From a virus: DNA of 64,000 nucleotides. The notes under the pieces were generated by a model. The model searched no databases. It was given only the letters and a program-made list of their open reading frames with translations, and was not told the origin of the DNA. Within the stretch, counting starts at the first letter, position 1; every line of letters starts with the position of its first letter. Below, piece after piece: positions 43,222-50,575 of this stretch. A program made the position numbers and the translations under genes. The DNA is taken from IMG/VR virus record IMGVR_UViG_3300027759_003961, positions 19,059 to 83,058 of that record. One strand, written 5' to 3'.

Positions 43222-43250
43222 ATTATAACAAATTGGTAATTTTTGGTCAA
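43222..43250 (-). promoter_or_regulatory. Sigma70-like promoter, duplicated module A
   Basis: TTGACC, 17 nt, TATAAT. The stretch from TTTACCAAAAGGTTGACC through the -10 nearly repeats the one at 46456-46484, beyond what the boxes alone require. Confidence 0.7.
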
Positions 43251-43267
43251 CCTTTTGGTAAACTATT

Positions 43268-43293
43268 AATCTGTTGTTTTTAGGCAACAGATT
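43268..43293 (-). terminator. Hairpin at the end of the DUF4214 gene
   Basis: A perfect 9-bp stem (AATCTGTTG/CAACAGATT, 8-nt loop) overlaps the stop codon of the large surface-type gene. It lacks a clear T-run, so it may be a weak terminator or an RNA-stabilising hairpin. Confidence 0.45.
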
Positions 43294-45235
43294 ATCCTAT
43301 CCACTCTTGATAAACAATTCCGCCGCCAATTAATCCGATAGTGTTAGCATTATTTTCAAGTGATTCTGAGAATCCTACTAGTACTGCCTCGCGACTGGTA
43401 CCGTTTGACAAGGCTTGGTTCCAAAATTCATATCCAACTGCATCAGGATTACGGTCTAATACATTGTGGTACAATGCCGTGACAAATGTGGCATTAGAAC
43501 CATCGCCATAAAAATTGTTGCGAAATTCTGTGCTGTTTACAAACCCACCGGCAACATCCTGTAAGGATACGCCGCGGTCTAGTGCGTTGATCCAATGACC
43601 CAATCCTTCTGCGTCAGGTACTCGATCCAAGGCTGCTTTATACAAGCGATAGGCCTGACCAGCATTGCCGTTGATGTCAATGGCAATTACACCATCATCA
43701 AATTTGAACCTTTCTACATTGACAAAACTATCTTGGCCATCACGTCCGATCACCTTGTCAGTGGTGGTTATTTGTCCAAGGCTATTGGTTGTAATTTTGT
43801 AGTCGCTAAACTTGCCTGAAAAAATAGCAGTATCCACGCCTGCTCCGCCATCCCAAGTCTTGTCTGCTAACGCAGTAACAAATTTATTATTGTCATTGAT
43901 ATTGAAAGCTGGACTGTCAGATAAAAAAGTTCGTACTTCTTCACCTATTGTACGAGTAGGAGGATTTGGATATACACCTCGTGTAGCTACAACATCAACG
44001 GCTCCATCATTATTGGCATCAAAAAAGAAAGGACTTAGTGTGTACCAGTCTGGAAAAGATTCTTTAGTGTTAAACATAGGCGTTTTAGGATGCGTAAAAT
44101 GCCCAGTTCCGTCATTGATAAAAACATACTGATCAAAATTAGTAGGGCGAGCAAACATACTAGAGATCCAAAAATCTACATAGCCGTCCAAATTGAAATC
44201 TTCAAAAAATAAAGGAGCTCCGGCTGTGTTGTCTCCGTTGTAAAAAGTATTATCTGCAACTAGCTTTCCCGAAGCATCTTGAAAGTACACGGAAAAAACA
44301 CTATTACCTAAATCGCCATATCTAGCTGTTTGTGGGGTACCCGACATATTGGACATGCCATCATCGATTCCACCACTTTGTTCGGTTTCCCAAACTACTA
44401 ATAGATCTTCACGACCATCGCCATTGAGATCCATATTAAACATGTCACTTGCGCCATAATTGCGCTCACGAGCAGATCCTAAGTTTGGTCGCGCTAGGGT
44501 ATAGGACTCTACAAATTGACCGTTTTGTTGGGTTAGGACTGACAATGGGAGCGTTTTCATATCGCCCGGCCATGTCCTATATGCACCAGCCACAATGGCG
44601 TATTGCCCGTTTAGCTCTATAAAAGTAGTACCAGAAACACTGTATTCATAATTATTAAATTTTGCTGGCAACGTATCTTCACGCCAAGTGAATTTAGCTG
44701 AGCCAGAATTTTGATAAATTCTAAAATCAAAAAAACAAGCGACCACAATATCAAGATCACCATCACGATCATAGTCGGCAGCATCAGCAATATGATTAAA
44801 TGTCCTTACACCATTTGTATTGGTGAGCCAGCTGTCTAAATTCTGCCATGTGAGACCATTTTTACCACCCAATAACAATGCAGGATCACCTTTGTTGGGT
44901 GTGGTTCTGTTGTTCAGCTCCCATCCTTGATCAACTTGAAAGTAATCTGTGTAACCGTCATTGTTAAAGTCTCCAGCAACACTGTCACGAAAATACTGAT
45001 ACGGGCTGGTATTTTTTATAACACTCGGATTGGCTGTAAAAACGCCACCTTGGTTAGTCCATGGAACGGGAGCCATGGAAGTGTTCAATACAAAATTAGA
45101 AGGGAATGTGACCAGATCCAAATATCCATTGTGATCAATATCACTAATAATGACTGCATTAGTCTTTCCAAAAGAGTAGGACAATGATGGCTTTGGATCT
45201 AGGTACTGCGCTGAAAGATAGGATGTTTTAAGCAT
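43292..45235 (-). CDS. FG-GAP/VCBS-type propeller protein with DUF4214 tail
   Basis: 647 residues. Residues ~20-430 contain repeated Asp-rich calcium loops (DIDHNGYLDLVTF, DFNNDGYTDYFQV, DYDRDGDLDIVVA, DLNGDGREDLLVV, DFNLDGYVDFWI, DANNDGAVDVVA) as in FG-GAP beta propellers. Residues ~520-640 are DUF4214-type helical repeats (AYRLYKAALDRVPDAEGLGHW, ALYHNVLDRNPDAVGYEFW), usually found in exported bacterial S-layer or adhesin-like proteins. This is an unusual phage gene, probably host-derived, and could be a receptor-binding or surface protein. No signal peptide is seen. Confidence 0.85.
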   Translation of the reverse strand: MLKTSYLSAQYLDPKPSLSYSFGKTNAVIISDIDHNGYLDLVTFPSNFVLNTSMAPVPWTNQGGVFTANPSVIKNTSPYQYFRDSVAGDFNNDGYTDYFQVDQGWELNNRTTPNKGDPALLLGGKNGLTWQNLDSWLTNTNGVRTFNHIADAADYDRDGDLDIVVACFFDFRIYQNSGSAKFTWREDTLPAKFNNYEYSVSGTTFIELNGQYAIVAGAYRTWPGDMKTLPLSVLTQQNGQFVESYTLARPNLGSARERNYGASDMFNMDLNGDGREDLLVVWETEQSGGIDDGMSNMSGTPQTARYGDLGNSVFSVYFQDASGKLVADNTFYNGDNTAGAPLFFEDFNLDGYVDFWISSMFARPTNFDQYVFINDGTGHFTHPKTPMFNTKESFPDWYTLSPFFFDANNDGAVDVVATRGVYPNPPTRTIGEEVRTFLSDSPAFNINDNNKFVTALADKTWDGGAGVDTAIFSGKFSDYKITTNSLGQITTTDKVIGRDGQDSFVNVERFKFDDGVIAIDINGNAGQAYRLYKAALDRVPDAEGLGHWINALDRGVSLQDVAGGFVNSTEFRNNFYGDGSNATFVTALYHNVLDRNPDAVGYEFWNQALSNGTSREAVLVGFSESLENNANTIGLIGGGIVYQEWIG

Positions 45236-45399
45236 TATGCTGTTTCCTTTGTGGCCGCCATAAACACGTTTACTGCCGATCGTTGTTCAACTGGCAAGGT
45301 TTTATAGTTCTTGACCATCAGCTCGATACCACCCAAGCTGTCTGTGTCATGAGCCACACTGTAGGCAATAATTTCCGCTAGGGCTTGATCTATGTTCAT
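45235..45399 (-). CDS. Small hypothetical protein (54 aa)
   Basis: ATG 45399 opens a 54-codon frame (MNIDQALAEIIAYSVAHDTD...) whose TAA overlaps the next ATG (TAATG) and whose start overlaps the previous stop (ATGA). This coupling strongly suggests translation. Helical, no function known. Confidence 0.65.
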   Translation of the reverse strand: MNIDQALAEIIAYSVAHDTDSLGGIELMVKNYKTLPVEQRSAVNVFMAATKETA

Positions 45400-45587
45400 G
45401 CTTGACTCCTTGCTAGTGCGTCACGGGCTTCACGGCTAATGTGTACTATCACAGCTGGTCCTGCCACTGGATGTACACGGGCCATATGGGTAGTGTGACT
45501 TATGGTGTTTTTGGTTGCTTGCTCCACAGGTGCAATTAAATGCAATCCCGGAGTGCTGTACCAAAGGCTTATTGGATTCACTTTCAC
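45396..45587 (-). CDS. Small hypothetical protein
   Basis: 63 residues with a beta-like middle (PVAGPAVIVHIS) and a basic C-terminus. Overlaps the next gene by ATGA and lies 1 bp from the preceding one. Unknown. Confidence 0.6.
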   Translation of the reverse strand: MKVNPISLWYSTPGLHLIAPVEQATKNTISHTTHMARVHPVAGPAVIVHISREARDALARSQA

Positions 45588-45588
45588 A

Positions 45589-45930
45589 TTAGTCTAACCT
45601 TGATCCAGCATAGGCCTTAAATCCATATCGTTCAAAAACTTTGGCAGCCGCTTCGGCACCAGCTTCCAGTGTGTCAATATTTTGCACACCAATATCTGCA
45701 GGATTCCAAATTTGATAGCTACCGGTGTAGCTCTTACGAATGCCTGCGGCCTTAAGGGCTTTACCAAGACGAGTGTTGCCTTTGATGCCGTAGATGTCAC
45801 ACCAGGCAAAACCACACGAGTATTGATCTACACCGCCTAGCTTCTCTTGGAAAAACTTTTCAGCGGCTTGGCGAGCTTCTGCTTTGGCTTCGGCCAGGAT
45901 GTTTTCAACTTCGATTTGAGTATAGTTCAT
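45589..45930 (-). CDS. Hypothetical phage protein
   Basis: 113 residues from ATG 45930, directly after the preceding stop. Long Ala/Glu helix, then a Tyr/Gly-rich region (QYSCGFAWCDIYGIKGNTRLGKAL) and a short C-terminal helix. A familiar small phage type, without known function. Confidence 0.65.
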   Translation of the reverse strand: MNYTQIEVENILAEAKAEARQAAEKFFQEKLGGVDQYSCGFAWCDIYGIKGNTRLGKALKAAGIRKSYTGSYQIWNPADIGVQNIDTLEAGAEAAAKVFERYGFKAYAGSRLD

Positions 45931-45931
45931 A

Positions 45932-46087
45932 TTAAACTCCACAGGCTGTAAAGAAACGATCAAAGTCAAATCTTGGATTGACTGAGCGAGCTACTTGGGC
46001 AAATGCCTCGGCTGCAATCTTAGCTGACTTACGATCTGGCATTTGGCTAATCTCTTTTGCCATTGCGATAAAGTGTTTTTTTGTCAT
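45932..46087 (-). CDS. Small hypothetical phage protein (51 aa)
   Basis: ATG 46087 begins MTKKHFIAMAKEISQMPDR; the frame ends RFDFDRFFTACGV. I recall similar ~50-residue proteins in many phages and gammaproteobacterial prophages. A consensus promoter lies upstream and the next gene starts right at its stop. Confidence 0.7.
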   Translation of the reverse strand: MTKKHFIAMAKEISQMPDRKSAKIAAEAFAQVARSVNPRFDFDRFFTACGV

Positions 46088-46118
46088 TTTCTGCTCCGTT
46101 TTTTAACTGTATGTAACT

Positions 46119-46147
46119 ATTATACCCTAAATGCCTTTTTTGGTCAA
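46119..46147 (-). promoter_or_regulatory. Sigma70-like promoter, 45.2-46.1 kb operon
   Basis: TTGACC, 17-nt spacer, TATAAT, 31 nt before ATG 46087. The -35 follows shortly after the preceding gene's stop at 46153. Confidence 0.7.
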
Positions 46148-46152
46148 CCGAA

Positions 46153-46425
46153 TTACATGCTCCAATAAGATTCGCTAGCAGGCGAGCAAAAATGTGGAGT
46201 ATCGTAACGCTCGGTGAACTCCTTGCCACCCATTAGATTTGTTTTGGTTACAAAGGTTTCGTGTAGTTCAACAATAAAACCTTGTGCAATCTTGTCCGAT
46301 ACCACTGTTTGGATGTAATCACGGGTAACTGGGCAGAAGTCCTTCTTTTCAATCAATCGCTGACCCGCTTTAATACGACGATCGGCTTTGTAAATTTCTA
46401 CTGTGTATGCTGTAAGTTTTGACAT
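46153..46425 (-). CDS. Hypothetical phage protein
   Basis: 90 residues from ATG 46425, preceded by AAAGGAG. Alpha/beta make-up (LTAYTVEIYKADRRIKAGQ, YIQTVVSDKIAQGFIVELHE). Single-gene transcription unit between two promoters. Unknown function. Confidence 0.65.
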   Translation of the reverse strand: MSKLTAYTVEIYKADRRIKAGQRLIEKKDFCPVTRDYIQTVVSDKIAQGFIVELHETFVTKTNLMGGKEFTERYDTPHFCSPASESYWSM

Positions 46426-46455
46426 GTTCTGCTCCTTTATGTTCACTATAATAAT

Positions 46456-46484
46456 AGTATAACAAATCGGGCATTTTTGGTCAA
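46456..46484 (-). promoter_or_regulatory. Sigma70-like promoter, duplicated module B
   Basis: TTGACC, 17 nt, TATACT. Shares its upstream element and much of its spacer with 43222-43250, and lies just after the terminator of the glycosyltransferase gene. Confidence 0.7.
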
Positions 46485-46501
46485 CCTTTTGGTAAAGCCA
46501 G

Positions 46502-46525
46502 AAAAAAGCCCGTTTTACCGGGCTA
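46502..46525 (-). terminator. Rho-independent terminator of the PlcP/Agt-like operon
   Basis: Minus strand: AGCCCG, 6-nt loop, CGGGCT, then TTTTTTC. It begins 14 nt after the glycosyltransferase stop (46539), so the lipid-remodelling pair has a defined end. Confidence 0.85.
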
Positions 46526-46538
46526 AAAGGTGTTGTTT

Positions 46539-47549
46539 TTAGACTACAGAACAGTCTATTAAATTTTCTTCAAATATACGCCAACATTCGGCCCAAGTCC
46601 ACTGCAAACTGGCATCTTCTACATCCGCGCGGTCTAGGGTCAAGCATTGTTGCACTGCCAATCGTAAATTGTCGTTAAGGAATCCGGTTAAGCCAGGCTC
46701 AATAATATCCTTGGGGCCAGGTACTGGATATGCCGCCACAGGAGTTCCACAGGCCAGTGCTTCGATGTTGACCACTCCAAAGGTATCGGCACGGCTAGAG
46801 AATACAAACACATCGGCCTGAGCATAGTAACGGGCCAACTCGGTTCCTGTCTTGGCACCCGCAAATTCGATGTCAGGATATCTGCGTTCGAGTTCTCTGC
46901 GATACGGACCATCACCTACTACAATTTTAGTAGCACCCGGCATGTCCAGCTGACAAAAATCATCAAGTCCTTTTTCAACACTGACTCGGCCTACTGAAAG
47001 TAGCACAGGATAGCCTGCTACAGTTTCTACTCGATGACTGCTGTTGAAGATGGTTCGGTCTACACCGCGAGTCCATACACGCAGATTAGCGAACCCACGT
47101 GACACTAAGTCTTGCCTGATACTTTCTGTAGTGACCAACACCCGATGACTGTGCTTATGGAACCAACGCAGATACCACCAGGTCCATGACTCAGGAACGC
47201 CATACATCCGTTTCAAGAACTTGGCAAAATCAGTATGATAGCTAGTATTATAAGGAATATGATTCCGCTCACACCACCACCGGGCAAATAATCCTACTGG
47301 CCCTTCGGTCGCAATGTGAATATACGACGGCTGTATCGCCTTAATCTTTTTACTAATCCCGTGTGGCCAGCAGAGTTTAACTTCAGGATAACCAGGGCAA
47401 GCAAAATGAGGGAACTGCCTGGGATTAATATATACAATATGATGCCCGTTACTACTAGCGTGATCTTCCAGGGCTTTGAAAGTTGTGACCACTCCATTGA
47501 TTTGATCTGGAACATTGTCAGTGACTACTAGGATTATTTTTGTTGACAT
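46539..47549 (-). CDS. GT4 glycosyltransferase, Agt-like (glycolipid synthesis candidate)
   Basis: 336 residues of GT-B fold. The N-terminal domain has QINGVVTTFKALEDH; the C-terminal domain has LLSVGRVSVEKGLDDF, IVVGDGPYRRELERR, FVFSSRADTFGVVNIEALACGTPV (the EX7E-type donor site). This resembles MgtA/Agt enzymes that glycosylate diacylglycerol. It follows a PlcP-like phosphoesterase, the same pairing as the bacterial phosphate-starvation lipid-remodelling genes, where Agt makes glycolipid from the diacylglycerol that PlcP releases. Acceptor specificity is inferred from context. Confidence 0.85.
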   Translation of the reverse strand: MSTKIILVVTDNVPDQINGVVTTFKALEDHASSNGHHIVYINPRQFPHFACPGYPEVKLCWPHGISKKIKAIQPSYIHIATEGPVGLFARWWCERNHIPYNTSYHTDFAKFLKRMYGVPESWTWWYLRWFHKHSHRVLVTTESIRQDLVSRGFANLRVWTRGVDRTIFNSSHRVETVAGYPVLLSVGRVSVEKGLDDFCQLDMPGATKIVVGDGPYRRELERRYPDIEFAGAKTGTELARYYAQADVFVFSSRADTFGVVNIEALACGTPVAAYPVPGPKDIIEPGLTGFLNDNLRLAVQQCLTLDRADVEDASLQWTWAECWRIFEENLIDCSVV

Positions 47550-47680
47550 TGTGCGTGTACCTTAAATCCTTCAAACTTGAGCCAGTATTTAACTGACTCA
47601 CGAGCTGACTCGCATGCTCGTTCCGTAGCAAACTCAAGGCTTACTCTTCCTGGTACGTCGTTTGGATTGTTTATGTTCAC
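47534..47680 (-). CDS. Possible small overlapping gene (48 aa)
   Basis: A GTG at 47680 opens a 48-codon frame (VNINNPNDVPGRVSLEFATE...) ending CQQK. It overlaps the end of the phosphoesterase gene by 47 bp and the glycosyltransferase start by 16 bp, bridging the only gap between them. The make-up looks protein-like, but the start lacks a clear ribosome site. Confidence 0.4.
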   Translation of the reverse strand: MNINNPNDVPGRVSLEFATERACESARESVKYWLKFEGFKVHAQCQQK

Positions 47681-48458
47681 TGCCAACAGTATCAGTATCC
47701 ACATCGTCGTGCTCCTTGGTCCAGGTTATTATTTCCCATGCTCCTGAATGATGTTCGACCAAGGCAGTCATGCTTTCAACCCAGTCACCATCATTCATGT
47801 ACATTATACCATCTATCTCTTTAATTTCTGCATGGTGTATGTGTCCGCATATTACACCATCATAGCCACGCTTGCGGCAATAACGAACAAGATTAAGCTC
47901 AAACTGAAACATAAAATCAGCGGCTTTTTTGACCTTATGCTTGAGATACCTAGACAAACTCCAATAACCAAAGCCCATCCTGTGACGTATCCAATTAAAC
48001 CTGCTGTTAAGGCTGAGAACGAAGTCATACAATTTGTCTCCCAAAAAACTCAGCCAAGGGGCCAAGCGTGTAATGCCATCAAACAGGTCACCATGTGTGA
48101 CCAAGTAATGTTTGCCATCTAGACCAATGTGTTCTGTTTGATTTACTATTTCTACTGCGCCAAATCCCATGCCATAAGGAATAAGTGGGCGCAGGAATTC
48201 ATCATGATTACCTGCCACATAGATTACTCTAGTGCCACGTTTGGCATGCCCCAGTATACGACGCACAACATTGGTATGGCTTTGTTGCCAACGCCATCGG
48301 TTCTGTTGAATTTTCCAGGCATCGATTATGTCGCCTACTAGATATAATGTTTCGCAGGTGTTGTGTTTGAGAAAGTTGTTGAGTGCTTCGGCCTTGCAGT
48401 CGCGAGTGCCTAAGTGAACATCCGAGATAAAGATTGAACGGTAGGTTTTCTCTGGCAT
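47634..48458 (-). CDS. PlcP-like metallophosphoesterase (LpxH-related)
   Basis: 274 residues, the length of PlcP. Calcineurin-type motifs are complete: SDVHLG (D13, H15), VGDIIDAW (D43), GNHDE (84-87), THGDLFD (H122) and CGHIHH (206/208 His). The NVVRRIL, DGKHYLVTHGDLFD and MNDGDWVES segments fit the family annotated as UDP-2,3-diacylglucosamine pyrophosphatase, which includes PlcP, a phospholipase C that splits phosphatidylcholine/ethanolamine to diacylglycerol during phosphate starvation. The adjacent Agt-like transferase supports this over lipid A synthesis. The C-terminal ~25 residues are basic. Confidence 0.85.
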   Translation of the reverse strand: MPEKTYRSIFISDVHLGTRDCKAEALNNFLKHNTCETLYLVGDIIDAWKIQQNRWRWQQSHTNVVRRILGHAKRGTRVIYVAGNHDEFLRPLIPYGMGFGAVEIVNQTEHIGLDGKHYLVTHGDLFDGITRLAPWLSFLGDKLYDFVLSLNSRFNWIRHRMGFGYWSLSRYLKHKVKKAADFMFQFELNLVRYCRKRGYDGVICGHIHHAEIKEIDGIMYMNDGDWVESMTALVEHHSGAWEIITWTKEHDDVDTDTVGSEHKQSKRRTRKSKP

Positions 48459-48503
48459 ACGCTTATTTACTGCAATGCCAGAGAAAAAGATATTACACTT
48501 GTG

Positions 48504-48662
48504 TTACACCCTTACAAGTGTCCATTTACCATCAAATGATTTGCCTGCGGCCTTGTGCTTAACGATCTTGGCGAATTCCTTCTTGCGAAGTTCCTGCTGT
48601 TTCTCAGCGTCATGGTTGATGCAGGCCTGATACACTTTACGAATCAATTTATTCTGTTTCAT
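48504..48662 (-). CDS. Small basic protein (52 aa)
   Basis: ATG 48662 with GGAGG nearby starts MKQNKLIRKVYQACINHDAE; the product is Lys-rich and helical and may bind nucleic acid. It lies between a terminator and the PlcP-like gene under its own weak promoter. An 8-bp inverted repeat (ACACTTGT/ACAAGTGT) spans its stop codon. Confidence 0.6.
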   Translation of the reverse strand: MKQNKLIRKVYQACINHDAEKQQELRKKEFAKIVKHKAAGKSFDGKWTLVRV

Positions 48663-48687
48663 TGCCCTATCCTCCTTTTGTAATAAA

Positions 48688-48717
48688 ACTGTAACACAAG
48701 TATATATCAAAAGTCAA
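48688..48717 (-). promoter_or_regulatory. Weak sigma70-like promoter
   Basis: TTGACT, 18-nt spacer, TACAGT, 26 nt before ATG 48662. It would drive the small basic gene and perhaps the PlcP/Agt-like pair. Confidence 0.5.
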
Positions 48718-48737
48718 TCAAAGAATTGTGACAAAGA

Positions 48738-48759
48738 AAAAAGGACCGAAGTCCTTTTT
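48738..48759 (-). terminator. Rho-independent terminator after ahpD-like gene
   Basis: A 9-bp stem AAAAAGGAC/GTCCTTTTT with a TTCG tetraloop on the minus strand, followed by TTTC. Marks the end of the ahpC-ahpD transcript. Confidence 0.85.
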
Positions 48760-48837
48760 GATTCTGGTTACGAGCTCCAGAGACACTCTATCTTTGTGTC
48801 CGGTTGAGTTATTTACTTTTTGAATGTTACGGTTGTA

Positions 48838-49350
48838 TTACGAATTCAACACCTTTGCTACGCTGTTGATCACTGCAGCAATACGTCCAATGTCACGAAG
48901 TTGTTCTACTGAATAGCCCATCTTCTTTAATCCATCGTAGTGTGCTCGAACACAAAAGTGACACTTGCCCACAATACTTGCGGCCAAACTATAAGACTCA
49001 AAGCGTTCTTTAGTTGTGCCACCGTGTGACGCAATAGCATTCATACGCAACTGAGCAGGCAAGCCACTTAGGGCATCATCACCGGCCATTTCAACATATG
49101 GGTACCATACATTGTTTTGAGCCATGATTGCCGAAGCTGTCATTGCGGCGTCACGTTCAGTGGCATCTTCCATGCTTGACTGTATAAATGTAACGAGTTT
49201 GCCATTACCTGTTGCCATTGCGGCTGCAAGAGCACATCCGTTAGCTTCAACAACATCAAGGGTGCTACGATTAATAACACCATCAAGATTAAGTCGTGTG
49301 TCTTTGGCATAATCAGGCAAGGCCTCTTTGATCGTATCTACCCATGACAT
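48838..49350 (-). CDS. ahpD-like: AhpD-like alkylhydroperoxidase
   Basis: 170 residues, usual AhpD length. The catalytic element is KCHFCVRAH (C130, C133, H137) with ERFESYSLAASIV just before it. AhpD recycles oxidised AhpC in actinobacteria and some proteobacteria. The stop/start junction with ahpC is only one base, so the two are co-translated. Together they remove peroxides, possibly those made by the phage SOD. Confidence 0.92.
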   Translation of the reverse strand: MSWVDTIKEALPDYAKDTRLNLDGVINRSTLDVVEANGCALAAAMATGNGKLVTFIQSSMEDATERDAAMTASAIMAQNNVWYPYVEMAGDDALSGLPAQLRMNAIASHGGTTKERFESYSLAASIVGKCHFCVRAHYDGLKKMGYSVEQLRDIGRIAAVINSVAKVLNS

Positions 49351-49889
49351 TACAGTGTCTCCCCACCTACTGTGCGGTTACATGCACAGAGCTCACCTGT
49401 TTGAAGTGCGTCCAATACACGCAATGTTTCTTCTGGGCTACGACCAACATTCAAGTTGTTGACAGTAACATGCTGAATAACATTGTCTGGGTCAACAATG
49501 AATGTGGCACGAAGTGCGGCACCAGCTGGTGCATAGAATACACCAAGTTGTTCAATCAAGCTCAACTCACCACGCTGTGTGTCAGCGAATTGGTTGTGTG
49601 TGATCTTCTTTAAATCACTGTGGGCTGTTTGCCAGCTAACTTTACAGAACTCATTGTCTGTGCTACCTGTGAGCAGGACTGCGTCACGGTCAGCAAAGTC
49701 ACGTGTCAATTTGTCATAGGCTACAATTTCTGTTGGGCATACAAATGTAAAATCTTTTGGATAGTAAACAATTACTTTCCACTTGCCAGCAAATGATTCT
49801 TCTGTGATATCAAAGAACGCATCTTCTGGTTGCCCTGGCTTGACGCCGGTTACTACAAACTTCTCTAATTTATGTCCTACTGTTTTCAT
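49350..49889 (-). CDS. ahpC-like: AhpC-type peroxiredoxin
   Basis: 179 residues from ATG 49889, chosen because AAGGAG sits six bases upstream (the ATG at 49895 would touch it). Peroxidatic Cys51 is in DFTFVCPTE, and C168/C170 in TGELCACN, the two-Cys C-terminus typical of AhpC types that work with AhpD rather than AhpF. RATFIVDPDNVIQ and RSPEETLRVLDALQ also match. Forms an operon with the ahpD-like gene. Confidence 0.93.
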   Translation of the reverse strand: MKTVGHKLEKFVVTGVKPGQPEDAFFDITEESFAGKWKVIVYYPKDFTFVCPTEIVAYDKLTRDFADRDAVLLTGSTDNEFCKVSWQTAHSDLKKITHNQFADTQRGELSLIEQLGVFYAPAGAALRATFIVDPDNVIQHVTVNNLNVGRSPEETLRVLDALQTGELCACNRTVGGETL

Positions 49890-50051
49890 GCACATCTCCT
49901 TAAGTTAAAATTGGTGACTCAGTGTTAATACTGATATATTGATTGTACATTAATTTATCCTATTAATCTACGATTTTAATAGATTTTTTCAGAATATTTT
50001 TTAATAATGCTTATAGATTTTTTTAATAACGTAACCAAAGAAAAAGGGCTG

Positions 50052-50306
50052 TTAACCCCATTTCTCATGATACCGTTCTAAAGCCCGTTTACGGGCCAAA
50101 ACAAGTCTAAGTTTTATTTCGTCTGATAAATCATCCTGTACTTCTGCTGACTGATTGACCAACTCTGGACGACGATACCCAACTTGAAATTCTGGAACTT
50201 CATTGTAGTAGTCAGGTTCGTCGTCTTCGAGTCGAAGATTACTTAGCGGCTTTTGCGTCCTTGGCAGGTGCTGTCTTGGCTTCGCTTTTTGCAGGCGCTT
50301 TAACAT
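50052..50306 (-). CDS. Small hypothetical protein overlapping a secreted-protein gene
   Basis: 84 residues if the ATG at 50306 is used; that start lies in another frame within the Ala/Lys/Pro protein gene and has only AAAGG right next to it. The last ~55 residues (EPDYYNEVPEFQVGYRRPEL, DDLSDEIKLRLVLARKRALE) look like a genuine conserved phage domain. Expression may involve re-initiation or, less likely, a +1 frameshift from the overlapping gene. Confidence 0.55.
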   Translation of the reverse strand: MLKRLQKAKPRQHLPRTQKPLSNLRLEDDEPDYYNEVPEFQVGYRRPELVNQSAEVQDDLSDEIKLRLVLARKRALERYHEKWG

Positions 50307-50418
50307 CCTTTGCAGGTGCTGTTACAGCAGGCTTGGCTTCTTCTTTCTTGGCAGGAGCTGTCTGTGCAAAAGCTGTCAATGCAAATACACTTGCTACGAT
50401 TGCGAGTAATGATTTCAT
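50239..50418 (-). CDS. Small secreted Ala/Lys/Pro-rich protein (59 aa)
   Basis: ATG 50418 opens a frame with a signal peptide (MKSLLAIVASVFALTAFAQ) and a mature part of repeated APAK units (TAPAKKEE, TAPAKD, KAPAKSE). Such short APAK-rich periplasmic proteins are frequent in Burkholderiales, pointing to host origin. It overlaps the preceding zinc-ribbon gene by ATGA. It parallels the secreted protein at 12523-12690. Confidence 0.65.
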   Translation of the reverse strand: MKSLLAIVASVFALTAFAQTAPAKKEEAKPAVTAPAKDVKAPAKSEAKTAPAKDAKAAK

Positions 50419-50570
50419 TTTGAATTTCCTTTAAGGTTAAGTATGCTGGGATGACTACAAGGTCCGCTACGCCGTTTATCACAGTCAGGGCATTTCATTC
50501 GCAAATATGAATCTTGCGTAGAGTATCCTACTTTAGGATCTTTGTAGTGGGGTTTTGTAGTTGTTAACAC
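50415..50570 (-). CDS. Mini zinc-ribbon protein (51 aa), GTG start
   Basis: A GTG at 50570 is preceded by AGGAGG at ideal spacing. The frame reads MLTTTKPHYKDPKVGYSTQD and then MKCPDCDKRR...CSH, giving CxxC plus C/H ligands. It ends in an ATGA overlap with the secreted-protein gene. The ribosome site can pair with an upstream CTCCTA (see 50576-50605). Confidence 0.6.
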   Translation of the reverse strand: MLTTTKPHYKDPKVGYSTQDSYLRMKCPDCDKRRSGPCSHPSILNLKGNSK

Positions 50571-50575
50571 GATGC

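Noticed and set aside
47634-48458. Plain UDP-2,3-diacylglucosamine diphosphatase (LpxH) for lipid A synthesis
   Set aside because: The family match allows it, but pairing with an Agt-like transferase and the absence of other lipid A genes make the PlcP-like reading better. Kept as the main alternative.
48480-48520. Pho box upstream of the plcP-like gene
   Set aside because: GTGTAA occurs twice with an 11-bp period, as in Pho boxes, but the sequence departs strongly from CTGTCAT and overlaps a coding end and an inverted repeat. Not enough for a call.
50040-50060. Terminator after the 84-residue gene
   Set aside because: GGG...CCC followed by T5 gives only a three-pair stem, too weak to call.
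50239-50306. Programmed +1 frameshift fusing the secreted protein to the 84-residue frame
   Set aside because: The frame relation would need +1, but no convincing slippery sequence or stimulator is visible; separate starts are simpler.
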